Assembly: GCF_900128525.1 (NCBI RefSeq)
Contig: NZ_FQTQ01000059.1
Coordinates: 1 to 64,000 of the forward strand
DNA: 64,000 nt
Reading direction: 5' to 3'
DNA from: a methanotrophic endosymbiont of Bathymodiolus puteoserpentis (Logatchev)
GTDB lineage: Bacteria; Pseudomonadota; Gammaproteobacteria; Methylococcales; Methylomonadaceae
The position numbers were made by a program, and so were the translations under genes. Positions 38,900-49,063 of this stretch are shown in pieces. Position 1 is the stretch's first letter. The number at the start of each line of letters is the position of its first letter. Under the pieces are notes generated by a model, which had not been told where the DNA came from, did no database searches, and worked only from the letters and a program-made list of their open reading frames with translations.

Positions 38900-40167
38900 T
38901 ATTGACGGATATGGCCATCCCCTAAAACAACATATTTCAAGCTTGTTAAGCCTTCTAGACCCACTGGCCCGCGGGCATGTAATTTATCCGTACTAATACC
39001 AATTTCTGCACCTAAACCATACTCAAATCCATCAGCAAAGCGTGTAGATGCATTGATCATCACCGAACTCGAATCTACCTCACGCAAAAAACGACGCGCT
39101 AAAGTATAGTTTTCGGTCACGATAGACTCAGTATGCCCTGAGCTAAATTGATTAATATGCGCCATTGCTTCATCAATATCAGTAACCACTTTAATTGATA
39201 GCACGGGAGCTAAATATTCAGTTGCCCAGTCTTCTTCAGTCGCACGCACACAACCAGGAATGATAGAACAGGTCTTTAAACAACCGCGCAACTCCACACC
39301 TGATTTTTTATATAACACTGCTAATTTAGGTAATACTTGTGTAGCAACTGATTCAGCTACCAATAATGTCTCCATTGCATTACATACGCCATACCGATGC
39401 GTTTTGGCATTGACGGCAATATTAACTGCTTTTTCTATATCCGCCGCACCATCAATATAGACATGGCAAATACCATCTAAATGCTTAATAACCGCAATAG
39501 TAGCTTCTTTAGAAATGCGCTCAATCAAGCTTTTACCACCACGAGGCACGATGACATCAACATAGTCATTCATGCTAATTAATTCACCCACCGCTGCTCT
39601 ATCAGTAGTTTCCACAACTTGTACGGCAGTCACAGGCAGACCTGCTTGCTCCAAGCCTTGAGCCACACATTGAGCAATGGCTTTATTAGAATGAATCGAC
39701 TCTGAGCCACCGCGCAAAATGCAGGCATTACCTGATTTCAAACATAAGGCCGCCGCATCAACAGTCACATTAGGTCGTGACTCATAAATAATTCCAATCA
39801 CCCCCAAAGGCACGCGCATTTGCCCCACTTGAATACCGCTAGGACGGTATTTCAAATCAGTCATAGCGCCCACGGGATCAGGCAAAGCCGCCACTTCATT
39901 TAAACCATCAATCATCGCTTGAATTCTAGCAGGCGTTAATTCTAATCGATCTAACAAAGCCGCATCTAAACCTTTTTCTTTACCCGCTTGTAAATCTTTA
40001 GCATTTTCCTCTGCTAATAAAGCCGTATTATTTTTTAATTGCTCTGCAATCGCCAATAAAGCTGCATTTTTTTGCCCTGACTCAGCGCGACTGACTTCCC
40101 GACCTGCCGTTTTTGCCTGTTGACCTAAAGAGGTCATGTATTCTTTTATATTCACTGTCTTTTCCAA
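38899..40167 (-). CDS. proA: Gamma-glutamyl phosphate reductase
   Basis: ProA reduces gamma-glutamyl phosphate to glutamate semialdehyde in proline biosynthesis. The 422-residue protein is an aldehyde dehydrogenase relative with [18 protein letters not shown] near 126, [15 protein letters not shown] near 148 and the catalytic cysteine in [12 protein letters not shown] near 262. The start could instead be the ATG ten codons in (MTSLGQQ), which is closer to the family norm. proB is not in the window. Confidence 0.95.
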   Translation of the reverse strand: MEKTVNIKEYMTSLGQQAKTAGREVSRAESGQKNAALLAIAEQLKNNTALLAEENAKDLQAGKEKGLDAALLDRLELTPARIQAMIDGLNEVAALPDPVGAMTDLKYRPSGIQVGQMRVPLGVIGIIYESRPNVTVDAAALCLKSGNACILRGGSESIHSNKAIAQCVAQGLEQAGLPVTAVQVVETTDRAAVGELISMNDYVDVIVPRGGKSLIERISKEATIAVIKHLDGICHVYIDGAADIEKAVNIAVNAKTHRYGVCNAMETLLVAESVATQVLPKLAVLYKKSGVELRGCLKTCSIIPGCVRATEEDWATEYLAPVLSIKVVTDIDEAMAHINQFSSGHTESIVTENYTLARRFLREVDSSSVMINASTRFADGFEYGLGAEIGISTDKLHARGPVGLEGLTSLKYVVLGDGHIRQ

Positions 40168-40605
40168 TTATCTATTAACTTTTTCAACATGAGCTAAAGT
40201 ATTCCGCCCTATGGCAATCAACTCTGGTGCCGTCCTTAGCACATCTGAAAATACACTTTGCAAAGCCTCATCCAAATATTCATGCACAATTTCATTACGA
40301 ATATCCTTGATCTGCCTAATCGATTCAATATCCTCAAATAGCCCGCGCTTATGCGCATGATTAACCACATCAATTAATGTGCCTTGGTTTTCAAATTCAA
40401 CATCATCAAGGCAACGAAAGACTTTACGCACTAAAAAATCAATTGTACGCGCATAACGACTACATAGATTTGCAAACTGATTAAATTGCTCGATACTAAA
40501 ATGTTCTGGCTTAGATAAGTCTTTCACTTGCTGATAAGAGTAATCTAGCCAAAAAAGTTGTTTTTCTAAAGCAACACTGAGCTCCTGTAAATAAGCACGA
40601 CTCAT
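40168..40605 (-). CDS. hepT: HepT-like RNase toxin
   Basis: HepT proteins are HEPN-fold RNases paired with an MNT nucleotidyltransferase antitoxin. The 145-residue all-helical protein carries the catalytic motif RX4HXY as RNEIVHEY at about residues 104-111. Its start overlaps the end of the mntA-like gene by four bases, the usual arrangement. The antitoxin AMPylates the motif tyrosine in characterised pairs. It lies between proA and acnB, a typical housekeeping insertion site for such a module. Confidence 0.82.
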   Translation of the reverse strand: MSRAYLQELSVALEKQLFWLDYSYQQVKDLSKPEHFSIEQFNQFANLCSRYARTIDFLVRKVFRCLDDVEFENQGTLIDVVNHAHKRGLFEDIESIRQIKDIRNEIVHEYLDEALQSVFSDVLRTAPELIAIGRNTLAHVEKVNR

Positions 40606-40886
40606 AATTGAACCGCCGTAGGCTTTATCATATTAATAAACGTCTGATTTTCAATGCCTGTATCTAAAACCAAGTCCATTTTCTGTTCGCCAAAAACACC
40701 AAAAAATTGCCAGCGAATTTTACGTAAATCTTGTTTTGTTAAAATACTTGACTCAATTAATAAGTCAATATCACCGCCGCGTTTAGCATCATCGATTCGA
40801 CTACCGAACAAATAGATACGCGCATCAGCATCAAGTGACAATACGCTGTTTTTTATCGTATCAATTTCTTTATGGGTTAAACGCAT
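40602..40886 (-). CDS. mntA: MntA-like nucleotidyltransferase antitoxin
   Basis: The 94-residue protein has the minimal nucleotidyltransferase motif: GS in YLFGSRIDDAKRGG followed by DID (GSX9DXD) at about residues 27-40, and a downstream acidic strand MDLVLD near 77. In type VII toxin-antitoxin systems this protein adds AMP to the HepT tyrosine and so inactivates it. The catalytic Gly-Ser and both Asp are intact, so the enzyme should be active. Confidence 0.82.
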   Translation of the reverse strand: MRLTHKEIDTIKNSVLSLDADARIYLFGSRIDDAKRGGDIDLLIESSILTKQDLRKIRWQFFGVFGEQKMDLVLDTGIENQTFINMIKPTAVQL

Positions 40887-40898
40887 AATGAATTAAAG

Positions 40899-40919
40899 GT
40901 GGGCAAAAAAACTGCCCAC
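40899..40919 (-). terminator. Hairpin after acnB
   Basis: The arms gtgggca and tgcccac pair around a 7-base loop; on the minus strand the loop is T-rich. It lies just behind the acnB stop and before mntA, so it may separate the two transcripts. The stem is short and no clear T-run follows it. Confidence 0.4.
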
Positions 40920-40925
40920 TCTGCA

Positions 40926-43523
40926 TTACTCTACTTCTACCGCATCCGCTTTATCTTGATAGCTTTTAATCTGATCAAAATTTAAATAACGATACGTATC
41001 TTCAGCTGTTTCATTAATCTTGTTCACGTAAGACATATACTCTTCATAAGTTGGAATTTTACCCAAAATAGAACACACTGCAGCTAACTCCGCAGAGCCT
41101 AAATAGACATTAGCATTATTACCTAAGCGGTTCGGAAAGTTACGTGTGGAAGTCGAAACCACGGTTGCATTATCTGCAACACGCGCTTGATTACCCATAC
41201 ATAAAGAACAACCTGGCATTTCCATACGTGCGCCTGATTTACCAAAGGTACTGTAATAACCTTCTTCAATTAACTGTTCTTGATCCATTTTAGTGGGTGG
41301 TGACACCCAAAGCTGCGTAGGCAAACGCCCTGCTTCTTTTTCTAATAATTTACCAGCGGCACGGAAATGCCCGATATTGGTCATACATGACCCCAAGAAC
41401 ACTTCGTCAATTTTAGTACCCGCAATATCTGCTAGTGTTTTCACATCATCAGGGTCATTCGGGCAAGCCATAATTGGCTCTTTGATTGTGTTCAAATCAA
41501 TTTCGATAATTTCAAAATATTCTGCATCCGCATCGGGAGCCATTAATTCAGGTTTGGCAACCCATGCCTGCATTTCTTTAATTCGACGTTCAATGGTACG
41601 TGCATCACCATAGCCTTCAGCAATCATCCATTTCAATAGTGTGATATTAGAATTAATATATTCACGAATCGGCGCATCACCTAAGCGGATCGTACAACCT
41701 GCGGCAGAACGCTCTGCTGAAGCATCCGATAACTCAAACGCTTGCTCTACCTTTAAATCAGGTAAGCCTTCAATCTCTAAAATACGACCTGAGAAGACGT
41801 TTTTCTTGCCTTTTTTCTCAACCGTTAATAAACCTTTTTCAATCGCTGCTAAAGGAATTGCATTAACTAAATCACGTAAGGTAATGCCAGCTTGCATTTC
41901 TCCTGTAAAACGTACTAAAACCGATTCAGGCATATCTAAAGGCATGACACCTGTTGCCGCTGCAAACGCCACTAAACCAGAGCCTGCAGGAAAGGAAATG
42001 CCAATAGGGAAACGTGTATGTGAATCCCCCCCAGTACCCACAGTATCCGGTAATAACATGCGGTTTAACCAAGAGTGGATAATGCCGTCACCTGGACGTA
42101 AAGCCACACCGCCACGGTTCATAATAAAATCAGGCAAGCTGTGCTGCATCGCGACATCAATGGGTTTTGGATACGCTGCAGTATGACAAAAAGACTGTAG
42201 CACTAAATCGGCCGAAAAACCTAAACAGGCTAAATCCTTTAATTCATCACGCGTCATCGGCCCCGTCGTATCTTGAGAACCGACTGTGGTCATATGAGGC
42301 TCACAATAAGTATTTGGCCTTACGCCAGTCACACCGCAGGCTTTACCCACTATTTTTTGCGCTAAAGTAAAGCCTTTATTATTTTGTGCTTCATCCTTTG
42401 GTCTACGAAAAACACGAGAAGCATCCAAACCGAGTGCTTTACGCGCACGATCTGTTAAGCCACGTCCAATAATTAATGGAATACGCCCACCTGCACGCAC
42501 TTCATCTAGTAAAATATCAGTTTTTAATGCAAACTCACAGATCACATTCCCCGTGTCATGATTTTTTACCACACCTTGGTAAGGGTAAATATCAATCACA
42601 TCACCCATTGCCATGTTCTCAACATCGCATTCAAACGGTAAGGCACCTGAATCTTCCATGGTGTTAAAGAAAATCGGTGCAATTTTGCCACCAATACAGA
42701 CACCGCCGGCGCGTTTATTTGGCACATAAGGAATATCGTCCCCAGTAAACCAAAGTACCGAGTTAGTTGCTGATTTACGTGAAGATCCCGTGCCAACGAC
42801 ATCACCTACATAAGCAACAGGAAAGCCTTTTTCTTTTAATTCATTAATTTGTTGCTCAGTATTAGTAATCCCTTCACGCGGTATTTTTAACATGGCTTGC
42901 GCATGCAGAGGAATATCAGGGCGCGACCACGCATCCGGTGCAGGTGATAAATCGTCCGTATTTGTTTCACCGGTCACTTTAAATACGGTTACTGTTAACT
43001 TTTCCGGCACTTCAGGCTTGCTCGTAAACCATTCTGCATCCGCCCAAGATTGTACGACCTGTTGAGCAAAGGTATTACCCGCTTGCGCTTTTTCTTGAAC
43101 ATCATGAAAGGCATCAAATACCAATAAAGTATGTGCTAAGGCATTAGCTGCAATAGGTGCTAGCGTATCATTATCTAATAGCTCGATCAGTGGAGTGATA
43201 TTATACCCCCCCAGCATTGTCCCCAATAATTCAGTTGCTCGTGCTGCATCTAAAATAGGCGAGCTAACTTCACCTTTCGCCACAGCGGCTAAAAAGCCAG
43301 CCTTAACATAAGCGGCTTCATCCACACCCGCAGGCACACGGTTGGTTAATAAATCCAGCAGAAACTCTTCTTCACCTGCTGGCGGTTGTTTAATTAACTC
43401 AACAATGGCAGCAACTTGGTCTGCATTTAAAGGTTGCGGAACAACACCCATTTTTGCTCTTTCTGCTACATGCTCACGGTATTGTGCTAATACTTCAGTT
43501 GCTTTTATTGTATTTTCGGTCAT
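40926..43523 (-). CDS. acnB: Aconitate hydratase B
   Basis: AcnB interconverts citrate and isocitrate in the TCA cycle using a [4Fe-4S] cluster. The 865-residue protein has the AcnB-specific N-terminal HEAT-like domain (1-160). The cluster cysteines are in [13 protein letters not shown] (near 710) and PGCSLCMG (near 773). Other landmarks are [13 protein letters not shown] near 245 and [11 protein letters not shown] near 500. The sequence is complete. A frameshifted DUF2442 remnant lies just upstream. sucA at the right edge belongs to the same cycle. Confidence 0.97.
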   Translation of the reverse strand: MTENTIKATEVLAQYREHVAERAKMGVVPQPLNADQVAAIVELIKQPPAGEEEFLLDLLTNRVPAGVDEAAYVKAGFLAAVAKGEVSSPILDAARATELLGTMLGGYNITPLIELLDNDTLAPIAANALAHTLLVFDAFHDVQEKAQAGNTFAQQVVQSWADAEWFTSKPEVPEKLTVTVFKVTGETNTDDLSPAPDAWSRPDIPLHAQAMLKIPREGITNTEQQINELKEKGFPVAYVGDVVGTGSSRKSATNSVLWFTGDDIPYVPNKRAGGVCIGGKIAPIFFNTMEDSGALPFECDVENMAMGDVIDIYPYQGVVKNHDTGNVICEFALKTDILLDEVRAGGRIPLIIGRGLTDRARKALGLDASRVFRRPKDEAQNNKGFTLAQKIVGKACGVTGVRPNTYCEPHMTTVGSQDTTGPMTRDELKDLACLGFSADLVLQSFCHTAAYPKPIDVAMQHSLPDFIMNRGGVALRPGDGIIHSWLNRMLLPDTVGTGGDSHTRFPIGISFPAGSGLVAFAAATGVMPLDMPESVLVRFTGEMQAGITLRDLVNAIPLAAIEKGLLTVEKKGKKNVFSGRILEIEGLPDLKVEQAFELSDASAERSAAGCTIRLGDAPIREYINSNITLLKWMIAEGYGDARTIERRIKEMQAWVAKPELMAPDADAEYFEIIEIDLNTIKEPIMACPNDPDDVKTLADIAGTKIDEVFLGSCMTNIGHFRAAGKLLEKEAGRLPTQLWVSPPTKMDQEQLIEEGYYSTFGKSGARMEMPGCSLCMGNQARVADNATVVSTSTRNFPNRLGNNANVYLGSAELAAVCSILGKIPTYEEYMSYVNKINETAEDTYRYLNFDQIKSYQDKADAVEVE

Positions 43524-43594
43524 TCAATCACACCCTTGTTAATTTTAAGAATTGTTTATCTATCCTGGACAGTGAGACATCAAGGTTATATATT

Positions 43595-43848
43595 TTAAGC
43601 CGCTTTAGAGTGCTCACTACTGGGCTTTAGCCCATAAGCATAACGGTATAAAGTCTTAGGCTCTATATCAACATACCCCTTATTAAACTCCAGACATCCC
43701 CATTCTAGGTTTATTGTGCGGTTTTTAATTCATTCAAAGCAACATATGTGCCGATCAGCGCCTTTAAATCGACACCTTTACTTTCACCGTTGGCAAAGAA
43801 TAAGGTAAAACAATAATCTTGCTGATAAATAAATTTAACTAATTTCAT
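43595..43848 (-). pseudogene. DUF2442 family protein, broken by one base
   Basis: A 45-codon frame starts at 43848 behind a ggag site: MKLVKFIYQQDYCFTLFF, then ANGESKGVDLKALIG, ending ALNELKTAQ. Directly after its TAA, another frame continues as INLEWGCLEFNKGYVDIEP and KTLYRYAYGLKP to a stop at 43595. Joined, the two give about 84 residues with the DUF2442 pattern (an N-terminal strand pair, then W..LE....DI.P..LY). Inserting one base after the CAA codon (about 43713/43714) restores one frame. DUF2442 proteins often accompany DUF4160 proteins in small TA-like pairs; no partner is seen here. Confidence 0.7.
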
Positions 43849-43973
43849 CATTCACTCCATAACCGCTTCATATTCACCATACTTTATATGAATATGTCGT
43901 GGTGGGTGCTCTCGGTCAAGCAAATACATTCTGATAATGATCCCATAAAAACCGGCATATTTCAGGCACCTAT

Positions 43974-46900
43974 TTATTCCTCAGTTTCCCTAATCAAAGC
44001 CATCATATCACTCACAGACATCTTACCACTGACTTCGCCCCCCTCTAATAAACTACTGGCTAAATCACGTTTATGCGCGTGTAAGTCAACAATTTTATCT
44101 TCAATAGTATCTTTAGCAACTAAACGATAAATAGTGACGGGGCGTGTTTGTCCCATACGATGCGCTCTGTCTGAAGCTTGGTCTTCTACCGCAGGATTCC
44201 ACCACGGATCCATATGAATCACATAATCGGCAGCGGTTAAATTTAATCCTGAGCCGCCTGCTTTTAGACTGATTAAAAAAACATCACCCTCGCCACCTTG
44301 AAATGCAGTCACAGCTTTTTTGCGTTTAGCAATAGAAGTACTACCATCTAAATATTGGTAATTTATACCCTTTTTCTCCAATAAATCACGAATAATATGT
44401 AAATGCCCGACAAATTGACTAAAAACTAAAGCCTTATGGCGACCCGCAATTAATTCATCAACGAGTTCTTCAAAGGCTTGTAATTTGGCACTACTTAACG
44501 GGCTGTCTTCCATTACCAATTTAGGATGACAACAGGCACGGCGTAATTTCATGATTTCCGCTAAAATTTTCAAGTGCTGTTGTCCTGCTTGCTGTCCTTC
44601 TTTTAGCGCATCCTGCATGGCTTGCATTGCATTACGACGCATGGCTTCGTAAAAAGTACGCTCTTCTTTACTTAATTCAACATGCAAGGTAATTTCTGTT
44701 TTTGAGGGGAGCTCTTGCAATACATCACTTTTAAGGCGACGTAAAATAAACGGCCTGAGTAATTTTTTTAAATGTTGCTGCGTCGTATGATCCTTGCTAT
44801 TTTCAATTGCTTGCGCATAACGTTCATTAAATTTTTTCAGTGAGCCTAGCAAACCTGGGTTAATAAAATGAAATAAATTCCATAATTCTCCCAAATGATT
44901 CTCTATCGGCGTACCTGTGGTAATGACTTTGAAGTCCGCTTGTAATGCCATTGCCGCTTGTGAACGCTTAGTTAAGCCATTTTTAATTGCCTGTGCTTCA
45001 TCAGCAACAATAGTTTGCCACTGTTTAGCGATTAATAACTCAGATTCGGTTTGTAATAAACCATAACTACACACAACCAAGTCAAATGCCTCGGCCTGCT
45101 CAATAATTTTTTGTCGATCACCAGAACCAAAATGCAATACATTTAGAGTGGGGGCAAAACGTTGCGCCTCCTCCAGCCAATTCATACAAACCGAAGTCGG
45201 CGCAAGAATTAAAGTTGGACCATGCATGGCACGTGATAAAATCAAAGCAAGTGCTTGTATGGTTTTCCCAAGCCCCATATCATCCGCTAAACACGCGCCC
45301 GCTCCCCAGTGTGCTAAACGCGCCATCCATTGATAACCTTCCAATTGATAATCACGTAATTCACCTTGCAGGGTGGAAGGAACTTCTGGCTCTAAATCGC
45401 TCATCGATGCCAATTTTTGCAACTGGTCGCGCCATTGTTTACTGGCTTTGACCTCCATACCTTCTAACGCCTCATTTAAAGCAGGTGCGGCTAAAGCATG
45501 AAACTGCAATGCCTGGCCTTTTTGCTCCCCTAGGCCAGCAACATCATCTAAGCGTTGGCGTAATTCACTCGTGAGTGCAATAAACTGTCCATCTTCCAGC
45601 TTTAAAAAACGCCCTGAACTTGCTTTTAATAAGTTAATTAAGCGCTGCATATCATAGACTTGCTCTTCATCTACTTGTACTTCACCTTCAACGCTGAACC
45701 AATCTTTTTCTTTACGCACGGAAAAACGCGCCTGACCTAAACCTGCTTCACGGCTCACTTTAATTTTTTGGCCTTTAGGCCATTCTAAGACCACAAAATC
45801 ACCCAAAGTTTGCAATTTCAACAATGCTTCTAAAGCCATTTCTGGATCATCTAGCAACCACCGTGCATCACTGCTTTGATATAATTCAGGGCATTGTTGT
45901 TGTAGCTTCTCTAAATGTGCATTCTCAACAGCAAAATCACGCGTCGTTTGTACTTGTTTGCCTTGCACTTCAGCCAGCACCGTCGTGCCACCCGTACCTG
46001 GTTTATAGATAGGCCCTGCATCCGTAAAAGGCTGTACAAAAGCCTCAACTTGTAAGCCCTCACCAACGGGCTGTAAGTGTATATGTAAGCGCGCATCTGC
46101 ATCGACATTTTCTATATTAACGGCTAAGCCCTCAATATCAGACTGCACCGTTAAGGTAGAAGCAATGGCAGCAATAGAGTCGATGACTTGTTGTTTAGCT
46201 TTATGCGGAACAGAAAGCCCTTTATTCCCTAAAATACTGGCAACTTGTCGGTGCTGTTCGCTAATTTGATAAACCCGTATTTCATTATCTGCAGTACGCT
46301 CAAAAACGACTGATTCCGATTGAATAATGGGGTGTAAAGAAATACGTAAATCTTTCTTTTGCGTGGTCACTAATAATTGCGGTTCAGCTTTGCTTAGCGT
46401 AATGGGCGTTGTATATTCACTCGCGCTAGACCAATAGATATGCGGGTGACCCACTGCCGCTAAAACGGCCTCATTTTCTAAAACATAGACCTCTTTATAG
46501 CTATAACTATAATAATTATCTTCTAGCTCCTTGCTGATTTGCGCGCAAATACGCCGGTCCTGTAGGGTTAAATAATCAAAACTTGCCTGTTCTGAATATA
46601 ATCTTTTCAAAGAAACTGCGCGCCCTTTAGTCCAACGCCCAGACTTACCCATCTTTTGCTCACGCGGTGCTAATTCAGCGTTATTACCGTCTAATGTTAA
46701 TAACCATATCATGCGTGACTCAGCATGTAAGCTACCTGCAGATGGCTCCGCACTTAGCTGGGTCAAAGCAGTTAATGCCCGCTCCCATTTTTCTACGCGC
46801 GGTAGTAAATCAATAATATGTAAAGCATTAGAATCTTTATGCTTTTCAGCAATAGCTTTGATTGCTTTATCTTTTATGCCTAATTTTTGTAATAAATGCG

Positions 46901-48125
46901 AGCTAACGGCAGCATAATAATACGCGCCGCCCTGATCAGCTGAAATGCAATATTTTTTGAATACCGATAAAAAATCTTTATCCCAACTTGTGGTAATCGC
47001 AAGTGTGTCTAGCCAGTGCAATAATAAACAATGAAATAATCTATCATAAGGGAAGTTCAATGACCGGCGTAACTCATAAGCATCTTCCGCTTTAAGTTGT
47101 GTCTGATAAACTTCAAGCCCCTCCTTTAAGCGCCCATTCGTATTAAAAAAGTCATCACTATCTTTCCCTTTTTCAATAATTTTTAATTGTGCCTTCAGCA
47201 AGCTGATGTTTTCAGCTGTTTTCGTTTTGAATAAAGCTAAATGAAAAAAATAACCATGAATATGCGGTAAAAAAATATTACGCTTACGTGTTTCTTTTTT
47301 CATCAACTGCAGCGCCAGCTTATAAAGCTCTAAAGCCTCATCATTACGATTATCGATAAAACAAGCACTGCCTTTAATCATCAAGCTCCTAGCCGAAACA
47401 TCATCTGTAAGTAATGCTTCTGCCCCCTGAGCATCATCCGCCATCAGCTTAAACTCAGCTAAATTTTGTAATAACTCAAGCGGAGGAGTGGCGTTCGAAT
47501 CAACAGTCGCCTGTAATAATTGCACCGAAAAACTTACTTTTTCACTATTAAAAGTGAAATAATCCGCATATATTGATACAACAAAGTTTTTTATATCTTG
47601 ATTTAACTGTTCAAACCAAGACTTATCAAAAGGCGTAAAAAACAATAAATTTAACAAAGGGCTTACTTGGTCAGGAAATTCATCCTCAAAACGAGTGAAA
47701 TTTTTCTTAAATTTTTCAGCCTCACCAAGATAGAGATAAAAACGTAAATTTCTTACTGCACTAAGCACCTGCATTTCGTAAGAGTAATAATAAGCAGTGC
47801 TTTCACTCAATCCATATTCCACTAATTTTAAAAATAAATCCCTATGGTCAACAGACGCCTTTTTCATCAATACTTCGCTGATTTCCTTGGCACAACGCCA
47901 GCCATCTTTAGTAATGACAATCAATCCTTGCTGTTGCAACTTATCCTTTAAAGGTTTAGCCACTCGCTTATACACCCTATGATTAACTGCCTGCGTTTCA
48001 CGTAGAATAGTGAGCAATTTTGTTTGACTAACAGGTATAAAAAGGATAGATAAAGCGGAAAGTATTAATTGTTCATCTTCAGTTAATAACTGGAATTTTC
48101 TTAATAAGATTTCTTGAGTGGACAT
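43974..48125 (-). CDS. Large SNF2-family ATPase
   Basis: The C-terminal 450 residues form a complete SNF2 motor: Walker A in LADDMGLGKTIQAL near residue 947, TLILAPTSVCMNWLEEAQ, the DEAQ box in VADEAQAIKN, TGTPIENHLGELWNLFHFINP, and the final arginine motif in DQASDRAHRMGQTRPV. The first 880 residues have no domain I recognise. They are rich in helical TPR-like segments to about 480, then beta-rich and charged. Length (1383) is typical of bacterial SNF2 proteins with long N-termini. Such motors remodel protein-DNA complexes; some belong to defence systems. No nuclease or methylase adjoins, so the role is open. Confidence 0.85.
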   Translation of the reverse strand: MSTQEILLRKFQLLTEDEQLILSALSILFIPVSQTKLLTILRETQAVNHRVYKRVAKPLKDKLQQQGLIVITKDGWRCAKEISEVLMKKASVDHRDLFLKLVEYGLSESTAYYYSYEMQVLSAVRNLRFYLYLGEAEKFKKNFTRFEDEFPDQVSPLLNLLFFTPFDKSWFEQLNQDIKNFVVSIYADYFTFNSEKVSFSVQLLQATVDSNATPPLELLQNLAEFKLMADDAQGAEALLTDDVSARSLMIKGSACFIDNRNDEALELYKLALQLMKKETRKRNIFLPHIHGYFFHLALFKTKTAENISLLKAQLKIIEKGKDSDDFFNTNGRLKEGLEVYQTQLKAEDAYELRRSLNFPYDRLFHCLLLHWLDTLAITTSWDKDFLSVFKKYCISADQGGAYYYAAVSSHLLQKLGIKDKAIKAIAEKHKDSNALHIIDLLPRVEKWERALTALTQLSAEPSAGSLHAESRMIWLLTLDGNNAELAPREQKMGKSGRWTKGRAVSLKRLYSEQASFDYLTLQDRRICAQISKELEDNYYSYSYKEVYVLENEAVLAAVGHPHIYWSSASEYTTPITLSKAEPQLLVTTQKKDLRISLHPIIQSESVVFERTADNEIRVYQISEQHRQVASILGNKGLSVPHKAKQQVIDSIAAIASTLTVQSDIEGLAVNIENVDADARLHIHLQPVGEGLQVEAFVQPFTDAGPIYKPGTGGTTVLAEVQGKQVQTTRDFAVENAHLEKLQQQCPELYQSSDARWLLDDPEMALEALLKLQTLGDFVVLEWPKGQKIKVSREAGLGQARFSVRKEKDWFSVEGEVQVDEEQVYDMQRLINLLKASSGRFLKLEDGQFIALTSELRQRLDDVAGLGEQKGQALQFHALAAPALNEALEGMEVKASKQWRDQLQKLASMSDLEPEVPSTLQGELRDYQLEGYQWMARLAHWGAGACLADDMGLGKTIQALALILSRAMHGPTLILAPTSVCMNWLEEAQRFAPTLNVLHFGSGDRQKIIEQAEAFDLVVCSYGLLQTESELLIAKQWQTIVADEAQAIKNGLTKRSQAAMALQADFKVITTGTPIENHLGELWNLFHFINPGLLGSLKKFNERYAQAIENSKDHTTQQHLKKLLRPFILRRLKSDVLQELPSKTEITLHVELSKEERTFYEAMRRNAMQAMQDALKEGQQAGQQHLKILAEIMKLRRACCHPKLVMEDSPLSSAKLQAFEELVDELIAGRHKALVFSQFVGHLHIIRDLLEKKGINYQYLDGSTSIAKRKKAVTAFQGGEGDVFLISLKAGGSGLNLTAADYVIHMDPWWNPAVEDQASDRAHRMGQTRPVTIYRLVAKDTIEDKIVDLHAHKRDLASSLLEGGEVSGKMSVSDMMALIRETEE

Positions 48126-48306
48126 AATTTCTTGATTGAGAAGGTAACGTCTTGGTAGGTTTTTTTAAAAATGTTTAGCTTGCTTTTTTTCTTCTTCATA
48201 CAAAGATAAAAAGGGCTACTATTTTAACGCAAGACATATCTAAAACTGTAGGGCGTGGCTTTCACCCGCCTTTAGGCATTAGCAGGGTAAATATAGGTAA
48301 CGTTAT

Positions 48307-49062
48307 TTAAGATAATCTTGCTTCTATCTGCTGCAAAACCTTTTCTGTTAAAGGCTGATGATTTTCATCTAAAATATCCCCTTGAAGCAAAGCTGATAAT
48401 TGCCCAGCTGTATTGATCAAATCATCAAATACAGATTTAACATCATCAAGCTCTCTTGGTTGCATAAAAAAAGAAATGCCTGGGCAATAATAAGACTCCC
48501 AGTTATCGCCTGGAAAAACACCCTGCTCAGTCATACTAGCAACGGCATAATCGACACGATTTTGTGCATCTAAACGCTCAAAAACTTTAACACTGCCATA
48601 GACTAGACCTACCCGCTCAAATGCTTGTACTAATTGCAAACCTTTAAAGCCCGCTGGATTTTTAGCGACTAAGTGTAACTGCAATAACACCGGCAATTGT
48701 TTGGTAGCAGGTTTAGAAGTAGGTTTATCCGTTTTATCCATCGCTGTCGCTAATATATCTGGCTCCGCCTCTGTACTTTCTTGCTCTTTTGTCTCTTGTA
48801 TATAGGCTGCATTTAAGCGCGTCTTAACTTCCGGCTCTTGATATTCATCATTACTGCGTGCGTTGTTTAAAGGCACAATATCAAAATCATCATCAGCCGT
48901 ATTAACAAACAAGCTGCTATCTATATTTTCCAGAGGGTCATGTTCCCCACCAAACATATTTTTACTTTTCGACTTGCCTTTAAGCACCCCCCAAAGGATC
49001 ATGCCTAAAATGACAATCGCACCTACCGAAATGATGACTATTCTTAATAAATCTTTATCCAC
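48307..49062 (-). CDS. zipA: Cell division protein ZipA
   Basis: ZipA tethers FtsZ to the inner membrane at the division site. The 251-residue protein has one N-terminal helix (about 7-25, IVIISVGAIVILGMILWGVL), a charged linker from about 26 to 115, and the C-terminal FtsZ-binding domain (LLQLHLVAKNPAGFKGLQLV onward). It follows smc on the same strand, one base apart, an order conserved in gammaproteobacteria. ligA, which often follows, is absent. Confidence 0.92.
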   Translation of the reverse strand: MDKDLLRIVIISVGAIVILGMILWGVLKGKSKSKNMFGGEHDPLENIDSSLFVNTADDDFDIVPLNNARSNDEYQEPEVKTRLNAAYIQETKEQESTEAEPDILATAMDKTDKPTSKPATKQLPVLLQLHLVAKNPAGFKGLQLVQAFERVGLVYGSVKVFERLDAQNRVDYAVASMTEQGVFPGDNWESYYCPGISFFMQPRELDDVKSVFDDLINTAGQLSALLQGDILDENHQPLTEKVLQQIEARLS

Positions 49063-49063
49063 G

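Noticed and set aside
41641-42186. Long antisense frame of 181 codons inside acnB
   Set aside because: It is a shadow of the conserved acnB coding sequence; the product has no protein-like pattern.
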